DNA of 7,240 nt from Novosphingobium sp. GTDB lineage: Bacteria; Pseudomonadota; Alphaproteobacteria; Sphingomonadales; Sphingomonadaceae. A program made the position numbers and the translations under genes. The stretch lies in assembly GCA_020853995.1 (NCBI GenBank), contig JADYXV010000207.1:1-7240 (forward strand), given 5' to 3'. The notes beneath the pieces were generated by a model, which saw nothing but the letters and a program-made list of their open reading frames with translations, was not told where the DNA came from and ran no database searches. Of the stretch, positions 1 through 6,501 are shown piece by piece. Numbering within the stretch: position 1 is the stretch's first letter; the number at the start of each line of letters is the position of its first letter.

Positions 1-114
1 GAATGTGGTGGTCAGGCCGAGCGCGATTGCGAGCCGCTTTGTACTCGCCCCCGCGCCGTGACTATGCCCCGGTGTTCCGTGTCCGGCGTCAGCGTGGCTA
101 TGTCCTGCGCCCAT
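1..114 (-). CDS. czcD: CDF-family cation efflux protein, N-terminal fragment (CzcD-like), cut by left edge
   Basis: The minus strand is open from an ATG at 114-112 to the window edge, giving 38 residues with no stop. Residues 1-23 are rich in Gly, Ala and His (H5, H7, H12, H17, H19; for example GHSHADAGHGTPGHSHG). Then comes a basic STKR and the start of a hydrophobic helix, LAIALGLTTTF. A His-rich cytoplasmic leader followed by R-L-x-x-A-L-x-L-T is the classic opening of CzcD/ZitB-type cation diffusion facilitators, which export Zn, Cd or Co from cytoplasm to periplasm by proton antiport. The start lies 2 bases after the stop of the upstream P-type ATPase gene and has a GAGGG ribosome site 7 bases upstream. 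The rest of the protein (six membrane helices, HD/HD metal site) is outside the window, so the family call rests on the N-terminus and operon context. A DmeF-like member of the same family is the main alternative. Confidence 0.8.
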   Translation of the reverse strand, partial: MGAGHSHADAGHGTPGHSHGAGASTKRLAIALGLTTTF

Positions 115-116
115 GT

Positions 117-2063
117 TCAAGCCCTCGGGCTGGCGGTGTGACGTTCTTCCACCGCCGTTGGCTGGAACGTCCAGAACAGCAGCAGTGCATTGAACGTAAC
201 CAGAATCGTCGCCCCCGTGTCGGCGATGATGGCGGTCCACAAATTGGTGATGCCGAAGACGGCAAGTACTAGAAACACGAGCTTGAGACCGACCGCGATG
301 ACAATGTTGGCGAAGATCGTGTTGCGGGTCTTGCGGGCGAGCCGGATGGCATCTGGCACGCCCCACAAGCGATCTTTGAGCAGGCCGATATCGGCAGTCT
401 CGAGTGCGACATCGGTGCCGCCTCCCATGGCCAGACCAAGTGTAGCGGTGGCAAGCGCGGGAGCATCGTTGACACCGTCACCCACCATCAAGACCGGCGC
501 TTCGGCTTTGAGGGCTTCGATCCGTTTGAGCTTGTCGGCTGGCATCAACTCGCCCTCGGCCTCCATGCCCAGCCCTTGCGCAACCGCCGTTGCTGTGCGC
601 TGATTGTCACCACTGAGCATCAGTGATCGAATGCCAAGCGCGTTGAGCGCGGCAATGGCGGGTCTGGCATCGTCGCGTGCTTCATCGCGAACCGCGATGT
701 GACCCTGATATTTGCCGTCCACCAGCAACACCGCGACCGTTTTGCCCGCGCGTTCGAGCGTATCAATGCTTGCTGCTACGTCTGCGCTTAGCGAACCCGC
801 CGCGCGCGGGCTGAACAGCGCCACTTGCTTGCCGCCAACCATACCGACCGCGCCCTGGCCTTGCTTTATCGTGACATCGGCCGATTTGGGCACGGCTACT
901 TTTAACCGCTCTGCTTCGGTAACGATCGCCTTGGCGACCGGATGCGTCAATCCGGTCTCGATTGCCGCGGCCAATTCCAGCGTGTCCGGACCTGCGACAT
1001 CGGTGACAACCGGATGTCCGCGCGTCAGCGTGCCGGTCTTGTCAAAGGCGGCGATGCCGATCTTGGCGAGCTGTTCCAGTGCTTCGCCGCTCTTGATCAA
1101 GATGCCGCTGCGCGCCGCCGTTGCAATGCCGGTGGCAATCGCGGCAGGTGTTGAAAGCACCAGCGCACAGGGACAGGCAATCAGAAGCACCGTCAACGCG
1201 CGGTAGGTCCAGGTGGCCCATTCGCCCCCAAAGGCCAACGGTGGCACCAAGGCAATCAGCGTCGCCAGGATGATCGCGGCAGGCGTGTACCAGCTGCTGA
1301 AATTGTCGATGAAGCGGGCGGTCGGTGCAGTCGTCGCCTGAGCCTGCGCCACAAGATCACCGATCCTGGCGACCACGCTGTTCGATGCGTCTTTTGTCAC
1401 TTCGATCTTCAGCGTGCCATCGCCGTTGATCGATCCCGCAAAGACATCGGCACCAACCGTCTTTTCAACGGGACGCGATTCTCCCGTGATCGCTGCTTCG
1501 TCGAGCGCGGAGCTGCCATTGATGATGCGGCCATCGGCGGCGATCCGGTCTCCCGCAGAAACCAGCATGATCGCCCCGATGTTCAGCGTTGTGACATCCA
1601 CAGTGCGCCGCTCGCCATCGACCTCGACGACGGCTTGCGATGGCAGCAGCTTGGCCAGTGCGCTCAATCCCGAACGCGCGCGGGCTGCTGCAAAACCCTC
1701 AAGCAGTTCGCCCAGCGAGAACAGCGCCACTACGACAACCGCTTCGGCCCCGGCGTCGATGGGAATCGCGCCCAGCACCGCCACTGTTACCAGGGTTTCG
1801 ATGCTGAACGGGCGGCCCTTCAGCGCCTTGGTGAATGCCGTTCGAGCAAAGGGTGCCACCGAAAGCACTGCGCCCACGCCGTAAGCCCACCGCGACCATT
1901 CGGGTTGGAGCCACGAAACGCCATAGGCAATGGCCGCCACCAAGCAGGCGAACAGGAAAATGCGCAAGCCCGTTTCATCGCCGCCGCCATGCCCGTGGCC
2001 GTCATCGTCACGGTGGTCGGCGGTGTTGGCGTCATCTTGGGGATGACCGTGGTTCTGTTCCAT
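117..2063 (-). CDS. cadA: P1B-type heavy-metal ATPase, Zn/Cd/Pb class, lacking an HMA domain
   Basis: This 648-residue inner-membrane pump hydrolyses ATP to export divalent soft metal (Zn, Cd, Pb) from the cytoplasm. The catalytic set is complete: actuator loop TGE (193-195), membrane metal site CPC (297-299), phosphorylation motif DKTGTLT with D341, the HP dipeptide of the nucleotide domain (H374-P375), SGDN (484-487) and hinge GDGVNDAP (528-535). K594 in helix 7 and D615 in helix 8 (ADTGATILVT) match the Lys/Asp pair of ZntA, which places it in the Zn/Cd/Pb class rather than the copper class. The first 33 residues contain no CxxC heavy-metal-associated domain, only a His/Asp-rich leader. 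Helix 1 then begins near residue 34. This makes it shorter than ZntA (about 730 residues). The ATG at 2063 has an AAAGGG site 6 bases upstream and lies 12 bases after the czcA stop. The symbol is by class; zntA would serve equally well. Confidence 0.96.
   Translation of the reverse strand: MEQNHGHPQDDANTADHRDDDGHGHGGGDETGLRIFLFACLVAAIAYGVSWLQPEWSRWAYGVGAVLSVAPFARTAFTKALKGRPFSIETLVTVAVLGAIPIDAGAEAVVVVALFSLGELLEGFAAARARSGLSALAKLLPSQAVVEVDGERRTVDVTTLNIGAIMLVSAGDRIAADGRIINGSSALDEAAITGESRPVEKTVGADVFAGSINGDGTLKIEVTKDASNSVVARIGDLVAQAQATTAPTARFIDNFSSWYTPAAIILATLIALVPPLAFGGEWATWTYRALTVLLIACPCALVLSTPAAIATGIATAARSGILIKSGEALEQLAKIGIAAFDKTGTLTRGHPVVTDVAGPDTLELAAAIETGLTHPVAKAIVTEAERLKVAVPKSADVTIKQGQGAVGMVGGKQVALFSPRAAGSLSADVAASIDTLERAGKTVAVLLVDGKYQGHIAVRDEARDDARPAIAALNALGIRSLMLSGDNQRTATAVAQGLGMEAEGELMPADKLKRIEALKAEAPVLMVGDGVNDAPALATATLGLAMGGGTDVALETADIGLLKDRLWGVPDAIRLARKTRNTIFANIVIAVGLKLVFLVLAVFGITNLWTAIIADTGATILVTFNALLLFWTFQPTAVEERHTASPRA
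122..126 (-). promoter_or_regulatory. Ribosome binding site of the CDF gene
   Basis: On the minus strand GAGGG is followed by 7 bases and then ATG. It lies inside the last codons of the P-type ATPase gene. It supports the ATG at 114 as a real start and suggests translation coupled to the ATPase. Confidence 0.7.
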
Positions 2064-2069
2064 ATTCCG

Positions 2070-2075
2070 CCCTTT
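2070..2075 (-). promoter_or_regulatory. Ribosome binding site of the P-type ATPase gene
   Basis: AAAGGG on the minus strand follows directly after the czcA TAG stop and is separated by 6 bases from the ATG at 2063. It fixes the start of the ATPase and shows that the 12-base gap is just a translation initiation region, with no room for a promoter or terminator. Confidence 0.7.
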
Positions 2076-5000
2076 CTACGCCGGAAGCTCGCTGCCGAGC
2101 TTATCGACGTCGGAGTACTCACCTGTTTCGTGATGCTTGTGCTTGCCCCTGAGCAAAAGCTGGCTGATCGCGGGCAGGACGAAAAGCGTCAGGATAGTCG
2201 AGGTAATCAGTCCGCCAATCACGACGATGGCGAGCGGCTTCTGCACCTCTGCGCCCTGTCCCGTCGCCAGCGCCATCGGCACGAAGCCGATGGCAGGAAC
2301 GATCCCGGTCATCAGAACCGCCCGAAAGCGTTCGAGTGAGCCTTCCACAATGGCCTGCGCAACGGCCAGCCCTTCGTCGATCCGCTGGTTGATCGCCGTC
2401 ATAACGACCAGGCCGTTCAAGACGCCGACACCTGCCAGCACGATGAAGCCCACCGCTGCCGATACCGAAAAGGGCAGACCAGCCAATGCCAGCGCGAACA
2501 CGCCGCCCGCCAGACCCAACGGGATTGCCGAGTAGACCGCGATAGCGGGCCGAAACCCGCGCAACGCGACAAACAGGATGCCGAAGATCGCCGCGAACAC
2601 GATCGGGATTACCAGCGACAGGCGCTGCGAGGCGGCTTGCAGGTTCTCGAATTGCCCGCCCCATTCGATCGCACTGCCGGGCGGCAGCTGGACTTGCGCT
2701 GCGACCTTGCTCTGGGCTTCGGCGATGAAGCTGCCGAGGTCGTTCCCGCGCACATTCGCCTGAACCACAACGCGGCGCTGGCCATTGTCGCGGCTGACCT
2801 GGTTGAGACCCTCCGAGAAGCTGACGCTGGCCACGGCACTCAGCGGAATGGATGCCCCTTCCTGCGGCAGCATGATCGGTAGAGCGCCGACTGCTTCAAG
2901 GTCGTTACGGCCAGCATTGGGCAGGCGCACAACAATATCGAACCGCCGGTCACCCTCAAAGACGATCCCGGCCTCGCGGCCGCCAAGCGCAGCGGCCACG
3001 GTGTCAGTCACATCCTGCAAGGATAGTCCGTAGCGCGCGATGGCATCGCGGTCGAACTTCACGTCGAGCTGTGGAAAGCCCTCGGTCTGCTCGACCTTAA
3101 CGTCGGCGGCGCCCGGAACGGTCCTCAGTACCGCCGCGACCTTTGCACCCACCGCGCTCATCGCTTCGAGATCATCACCATAGATCTTGATCGCAATATC
3201 GCCGCGCACACCGGCGATCAGTTCGTTGAAGCGCAGCTGGATTGGCTGGCTGATTTCGAAAGCGCTGCCAACCAAGGGTTTGAGTTTGGCTTCAAGGCGC
3301 TCAATCACCTGTTCCTTGCTGGTGACGCCAGCGGGCCATTCGCTCTTAGGCTTGAGGGTGACAAAGCTATCCGAGATATTCGCAGGCATCGGATCAGTGC
3401 CGACCTCAGCCGTCCCGGTTTTCGAAAACATATAGGCTACTTCTGGCAGCGTGATTGCGGCCTTTTCCACCTGACGTTGCAAGGCCAACGACTGACCCAG
3501 CGAAGTCGACGGGATACGAATGCCTTGCAGCGCGATATCGCCCTCGTCGAGCTGCGGGATGAACTCGCGGCCCAGCATCAGGAACACCAGCCCCGCCAGC
3601 ACGAACGCACCGATGCCCGCACCGATCCACGGCCAGGGCCGCGCGACGGCCTTGTCGAGCAAGGGAACGTAACGTTCCTTGGCCAGCGCCACGGCTTTGA
3701 CGTCCTTCTCGGCCACTTCGCCGCGAATGAGCAGCGCAACCATCGCTGGCACAAAGGTCAGCGACAGGATGAACGCTCCGCCCAAAGCCAGCATCACGGT
3801 GATCGCCATTGGCCCGAACATCTTGCCCTCGACGCCGGTGAAAGTGAGCAAGGGCGCGAAGACGAGGAAGATGATTGCCTGTCCGTAAATGGTGGGCCGC
3901 ACCATCTCGCGTGAAGCCTCAAACACCTCGTGCAACCGCTCGGTCAGTGTCAGCAATCGCCCTTCATGATGTTGTCGTTCGGCCAAACGTCTGAGACAGT
4001 TCTCGATGATAATGATCGAGCCATCGACGATCAGCCCGAAATCGAGCGCGCCAAGGCTCATCAGATTGCCCGATGTGCCGGTGGCGTTCATCCCCATCGC
4101 CATCATCAGGAACGATATCGGGATGACCAGCGTGGCGATGGCGGCGGCGCGGATGTTTCCAAGCAGCCAGAACAGCACCGCGATAACCAGAAGTGCGCCT
4201 TCGAGTAGGTTCTTCTCTACCGTCCAGATCGTCGCGTTGACCAGTTTGGAACGATCCAGCACGGTCTTGATCTTGATCCCCGGCGGCATCGCTTTGGCGA
4301 CTTCGCCCAATCGTTCTGCGACGGCGTTGGCGACGATCCGGCTGTTGCCACCCGCGATCATCAAAGCGGTGCCAACGACGACTTCATTACCGTTTTCCGA
4401 AGCAGCACCGGTTCGCAGCTCGCCGCCAATGCGGACAGTGGCAACATCGCGCACCGCAACCGCGACACCGCCGCGTGTGGTCACTGTCGCGCGGCCGATC
4501 TCATCCAGCGTGCGGATGCGGCCATCCGCCTTGACCAAAAACGCCTCGCCGCCACGCTCGACGAAGTTCGCGCCGACCGAGATATTAGCCTTTTCCAGCG
4601 CCTCGGCGAGTTCAGAGAAGGAAATGTGATAAGTGGCGAGTTTGGCCGGATCGGGTTCGACCACGAACTGCTTTTCATAGCCGCCGATACTGTCGATCCC
4701 GGCTACGCCCTGAACGGTCTTCAATTGAGGCCGGATCACCCAATCTTGCACAGTGCGCAAGTAGGCGAGCTTGGAAACATCGTCAGTCAAGGAATTGCCA
4801 TCGGTGGTGAGATAGGAGCCATCGGGCTGGAAGCCCGGTTTGCCTGCCACTTTGGGGTTCTTCGCCGTCCCTACCGGTTCAAATTCGACGACATACATCA
4901 ACACTTCGCCAAGGCCCGTCGTCACCGGACCCATTTGCGGTTCAACGCCGTCTGGCAGGCTTTCCTTCGCCTGGGTCAGCCGTTCGGCAACCTGCTGGCG

Positions 5001-5318
5001 CGCAAAATACAGGTCGACGCCTTCGTCGAATACGACCGTCACCTGCGAAAATCCATTGCGCGAAATCGAGCGTGAGCTTTCCAGCCCCGGTATTCCTGCC
5101 ATCGCGGTTTCGACCGGGAAGGTAACCAGCCGCTCCATGTCGAGCGGACCGAGGGCAGGCGCGACGGTATTCACCTGCACCTGCTTGTTGGTGATGTCGG
5201 GCACAGCATCGATCGGCAGCTTCAGAAGCTGCGCGGCACCAAAGGCTGCAATGATGAGCGTGACAACGACCACGCCCCAACGGAAGCGGATCGCCGCGTC
5301 TAATAGCTTCTCGATCAT
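2076..5318 (-). CDS. czcA: CzcA-type RND heavy-metal efflux pump (HME family)
   Basis: This 1080-residue inner-membrane proton antiporter drives the CzcCBA tripartite complex, exporting Zn, Cd and Co. Helix 1 is near residues 14-31. A first periplasmic porter domain follows, then helices 2-6 (about 369-530), helix 7 (about 563-582), a second porter domain and helices 8-12 (about 900-1055). The helix 4 signature DFGLIVDGSIIIIEN (426-440) places D426, D432 and E439 with the same spacing as the proton-relay residues D402, D408 and E415 of Cupriavidus CzcA, and it matches the Zn/Co/Cd subclass. FIPQLDEGD (586-594) and GVRGDIAIKIYGDD (703-716) are further family landmarks. An upstream in-frame ATG at 5426 would add 36 residues overlapping czcB, but ATG 5318 is chosen because MIEKLLDAAIRFRW is the family N-terminus and GGAG lies 7 bases upstream. 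The czcB stop is 1 base away. The tail is His-rich (HKHH, 1060-1063), and a loop of about 35 residues near 148-182 is longer than I recall for the Cupriavidus protein. Confidence 0.97.
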   Translation of the reverse strand: MIEKLLDAAIRFRWGVVVVTLIIAAFGAAQLLKLPIDAVPDITNKQVQVNTVAPALGPLDMERLVTFPVETAMAGIPGLESSRSISRNGFSQVTVVFDEGVDLYFARQQVAERLTQAKESLPDGVEPQMGPVTTGLGEVLMYVVEFEPVGTAKNPKVAGKPGFQPDGSYLTTDGNSLTDDVSKLAYLRTVQDWVIRPQLKTVQGVAGIDSIGGYEKQFVVEPDPAKLATYHISFSELAEALEKANISVGANFVERGGEAFLVKADGRIRTLDEIGRATVTTRGGVAVAVRDVATVRIGGELRTGAASENGNEVVVGTALMIAGGNSRIVANAVAERLGEVAKAMPPGIKIKTVLDRSKLVNATIWTVEKNLLEGALLVIAVLFWLLGNIRAAAIATLVIPISFLMMAMGMNATGTSGNLMSLGALDFGLIVDGSIIIIENCLRRLAERQHHEGRLLTLTERLHEVFEASREMVRPTIYGQAIIFLVFAPLLTFTGVEGKMFGPMAITVMLALGGAFILSLTFVPAMVALLIRGEVAEKDVKAVALAKERYVPLLDKAVARPWPWIGAGIGAFVLAGLVFLMLGREFIPQLDEGDIALQGIRIPSTSLGQSLALQRQVEKAAITLPEVAYMFSKTGTAEVGTDPMPANISDSFVTLKPKSEWPAGVTSKEQVIERLEAKLKPLVGSAFEISQPIQLRFNELIAGVRGDIAIKIYGDDLEAMSAVGAKVAAVLRTVPGAADVKVEQTEGFPQLDVKFDRDAIARYGLSLQDVTDTVAAALGGREAGIVFEGDRRFDIVVRLPNAGRNDLEAVGALPIMLPQEGASIPLSAVASVSFSEGLNQVSRDNGQRRVVVQANVRGNDLGSFIAEAQSKVAAQVQLPPGSAIEWGGQFENLQAASQRLSLVIPIVFAAIFGILFVALRGFRPAIAVYSAIPLGLAGGVFALALAGLPFSVSAAVGFIVLAGVGVLNGLVVMTAINQRIDEGLAVAQAIVEGSLERFRAVLMTGIVPAIGFVPMALATGQGAEVQKPLAIVVIGGLITSTILTLFVLPAISQLLLRGKHKHHETGEYSDVDKLGSELPA

Positions 5319-5319
5319 T

Positions 5320-6498
5320 TCAATGCTCCGCCTCGCCCTTGCCGAGTTCGGCCTTGAGCAGGAACGCGCCTTTGGTTGCGACGACCGTGCCAGCGGGGAG
5401 GCCGCTGACGATTTCGATCCGCCCACCGCTGCGCTCGCCGATCACAACTTCGGTCGCCTGAAATCCCTTCGGGCCGCGCACGAACACCATGTTCTTGCCC
5501 TCAACCGTTTGGACGGCTTCCTCGGGCAGCGTCATCCGGCCATCGCTCGGCTGGCCGCCCGGACGGACGCGCACGCGAACGCCCTGCCCTGCGGTCAGTT
5601 GCGCCGCGCCTTGCGGGGTCAGCACCAGAGTTGCCGTCTTGCTTTGTGCGTCGAGGGCGGGCGTGATCGAATGGACCGTTGCCAACCGTGTTTCTCCATT
5701 CGCAAGCTCGATAACCGCCGTATCGCCTACGCGGACGCGCCGGGCATCCGCCGGGAGTACTGAAGCATTTACTTGCAGGCGATTGGGATCGGAGACGTGA
5801 AACAGGTCCGTTCCTGCCAGCACATGAGCGCCAAGACGCGCATCGACGCGGGTCAATCGCCCGGTGATCGGGGTGACAATCGCCAGAGTTCGGCCATCGC
5901 CCATCAGTTTGGATGATGAGGCCGAGCTGGTGGCCCTACGCAGTTCGGCTTCGGCCTCGGCCAATGATGCTTCGGCCGCTTCCAGATCCTGTCGCGCTGT
6001 TACTCCAGCCTTGAACAATCGAAGTTCGCGGTTGTAATTTGCGCGCGCAGCCTTGACCCTTGCGGTTGCAGCGCTCCGGTCTGCTGACAGCGTGGCAGCT
6101 TCGCGGCTATCGATCAGTGCAATGGTTTCACCGGCGCGCACGCTGTCGCCAAGATGCTGGTTGATCTGAATGACCGCTCCGTCGGCACGCGCAGTCAGCA
6201 CCGCTTCGCCCTCGGAGGTGGTCGCAACCACGCCCTGCGCGATGATTTCCGCCGCCAATCCGCCCGGGCTGACCGTCTCAGTCAAAATGCCCGCCGCTGT
6301 TATGCGCGCCGCGTCCATCTCGACGAATCCCTCGGGGCCGTGCTCTTCCTCCTCGCCATGCTCGCCCGCTTCGGCTGGCGCAGTTTCAGTGGACGGCGCG
6401 AACACCGTGCGCCCCAGCATCACGCCTCCGCCGCCCAGGATAAGCGCGGCAATCGCAGCGCCAGCGATAAGTTTGGTTCGGTTTGTAAGTTCAGTCAT
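5320..6498 (-). CDS. czcB: CzcB-type periplasmic adaptor (membrane fusion protein)
   Basis: This 392-residue protein links the CzcA pump to the outer-membrane channel. Residues 1-8 are polar, and one hydrophobic segment (about 9-28, Ala/Ile/Leu/Gly-rich) anchors it in the inner membrane. No lipobox Cys is present. A His/Glu cluster, GEHGEEEEHGPEG (45-57), sits just outside the membrane. The adaptor folds follow: a first half of the lipoyl-like domain (about 93-130, with ADGAVIQINQHLGDSVRAGE), an Ala/Glu/Arg-rich alpha hairpin (about 134-195), the second lipoyl half (about 205-235, ITGRLTRVDARLGAHV), a beta barrel (about 240-312) and a membrane-proximal domain ending GAFLLKAELGKGEAEH, a typical CzcB C-terminus. 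It starts 3 bases after czcC with an AGAGGG site 7 bases upstream. In related adaptors such clusters bind metal; that role here is inference. Confidence 0.95.
   Translation of the reverse strand: MTELTNRTKLIAGAAIAALILGGGGVMLGRTVFAPSTETAPAEAGEHGEEEEHGPEGFVEMDAARITAAGILTETVSPGGLAAEIIAQGVVATTSEGEAVLTARADGAVIQINQHLGDSVRAGETIALIDSREAATLSADRSAATARVKAARANYNRELRLFKAGVTARQDLEAAEASLAEAEAELRRATSSASSSKLMGDGRTLAIVTPITGRLTRVDARLGAHVLAGTDLFHVSDPNRLQVNASVLPADARRVRVGDTAVIELANGETRLATVHSITPALDAQSKTATLVLTPQGAAQLTAGQGVRVRVRPGGQPSDGRMTLPEEAVQTVEGKNMVFVRGPKGFQATEVVIGERSGGRIEIVSGLPAGTVVATKGAFLLKAELGKGEAEH
5326..5329 (-). promoter_or_regulatory. Ribosome binding site of czcA, decides its start
   Basis: GGAG on the minus strand lies 7 bases before the ATG at 5318, inside the last codons of czcB. 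It favours this ATG over the in-frame ATG at 5426, which would give a 36-residue Ser/Arg-rich extension unlike any RND leader. The junction reads TGAAATG, so czcB termination and czcA initiation are nearly superimposed. Confidence 0.75.
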
Positions 6499-6501
6499 GA
6501 T

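Noticed and set aside
3..272. 89-codon plus-strand open frame at the left edge
   Set aside because: It is antisense to the CDF start and the ATPase 3' end. The minus-strand reading has a ribosome site, a family-like N-terminus and operon spacing, whereas this one is Arg-rich and featureless.
2064..2075. Possible internal promoter or terminator between czcA and the ATPase gene
   Set aside because: The gap is only 12 bases and is occupied by the ribosome site. No hairpin with a T-run is visible on the transcribed strand.
1635..2339. 234-codon plus-strand open frame across the czcA/ATPase junction
   Set aside because: It is antisense to both genes, its composition is rich in Arg, Gln and His, and no family motif is visible.
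5319..5426. Start of czcA at the upstream ATG 5426
   Set aside because: It would add 36 Ser/Arg-rich residues overlapping czcB. The ATG at 5318 has a good ribosome site and gives the family N-terminus.
4840..5763. 307-codon plus-strand open frame across the czcA/czcB junction
   Set aside because: It lies antisense to two strongly supported genes. Its product is Arg/Ser/Thr-rich with no recognisable domain, as expected for a shadow frame in GC-rich coding DNA.
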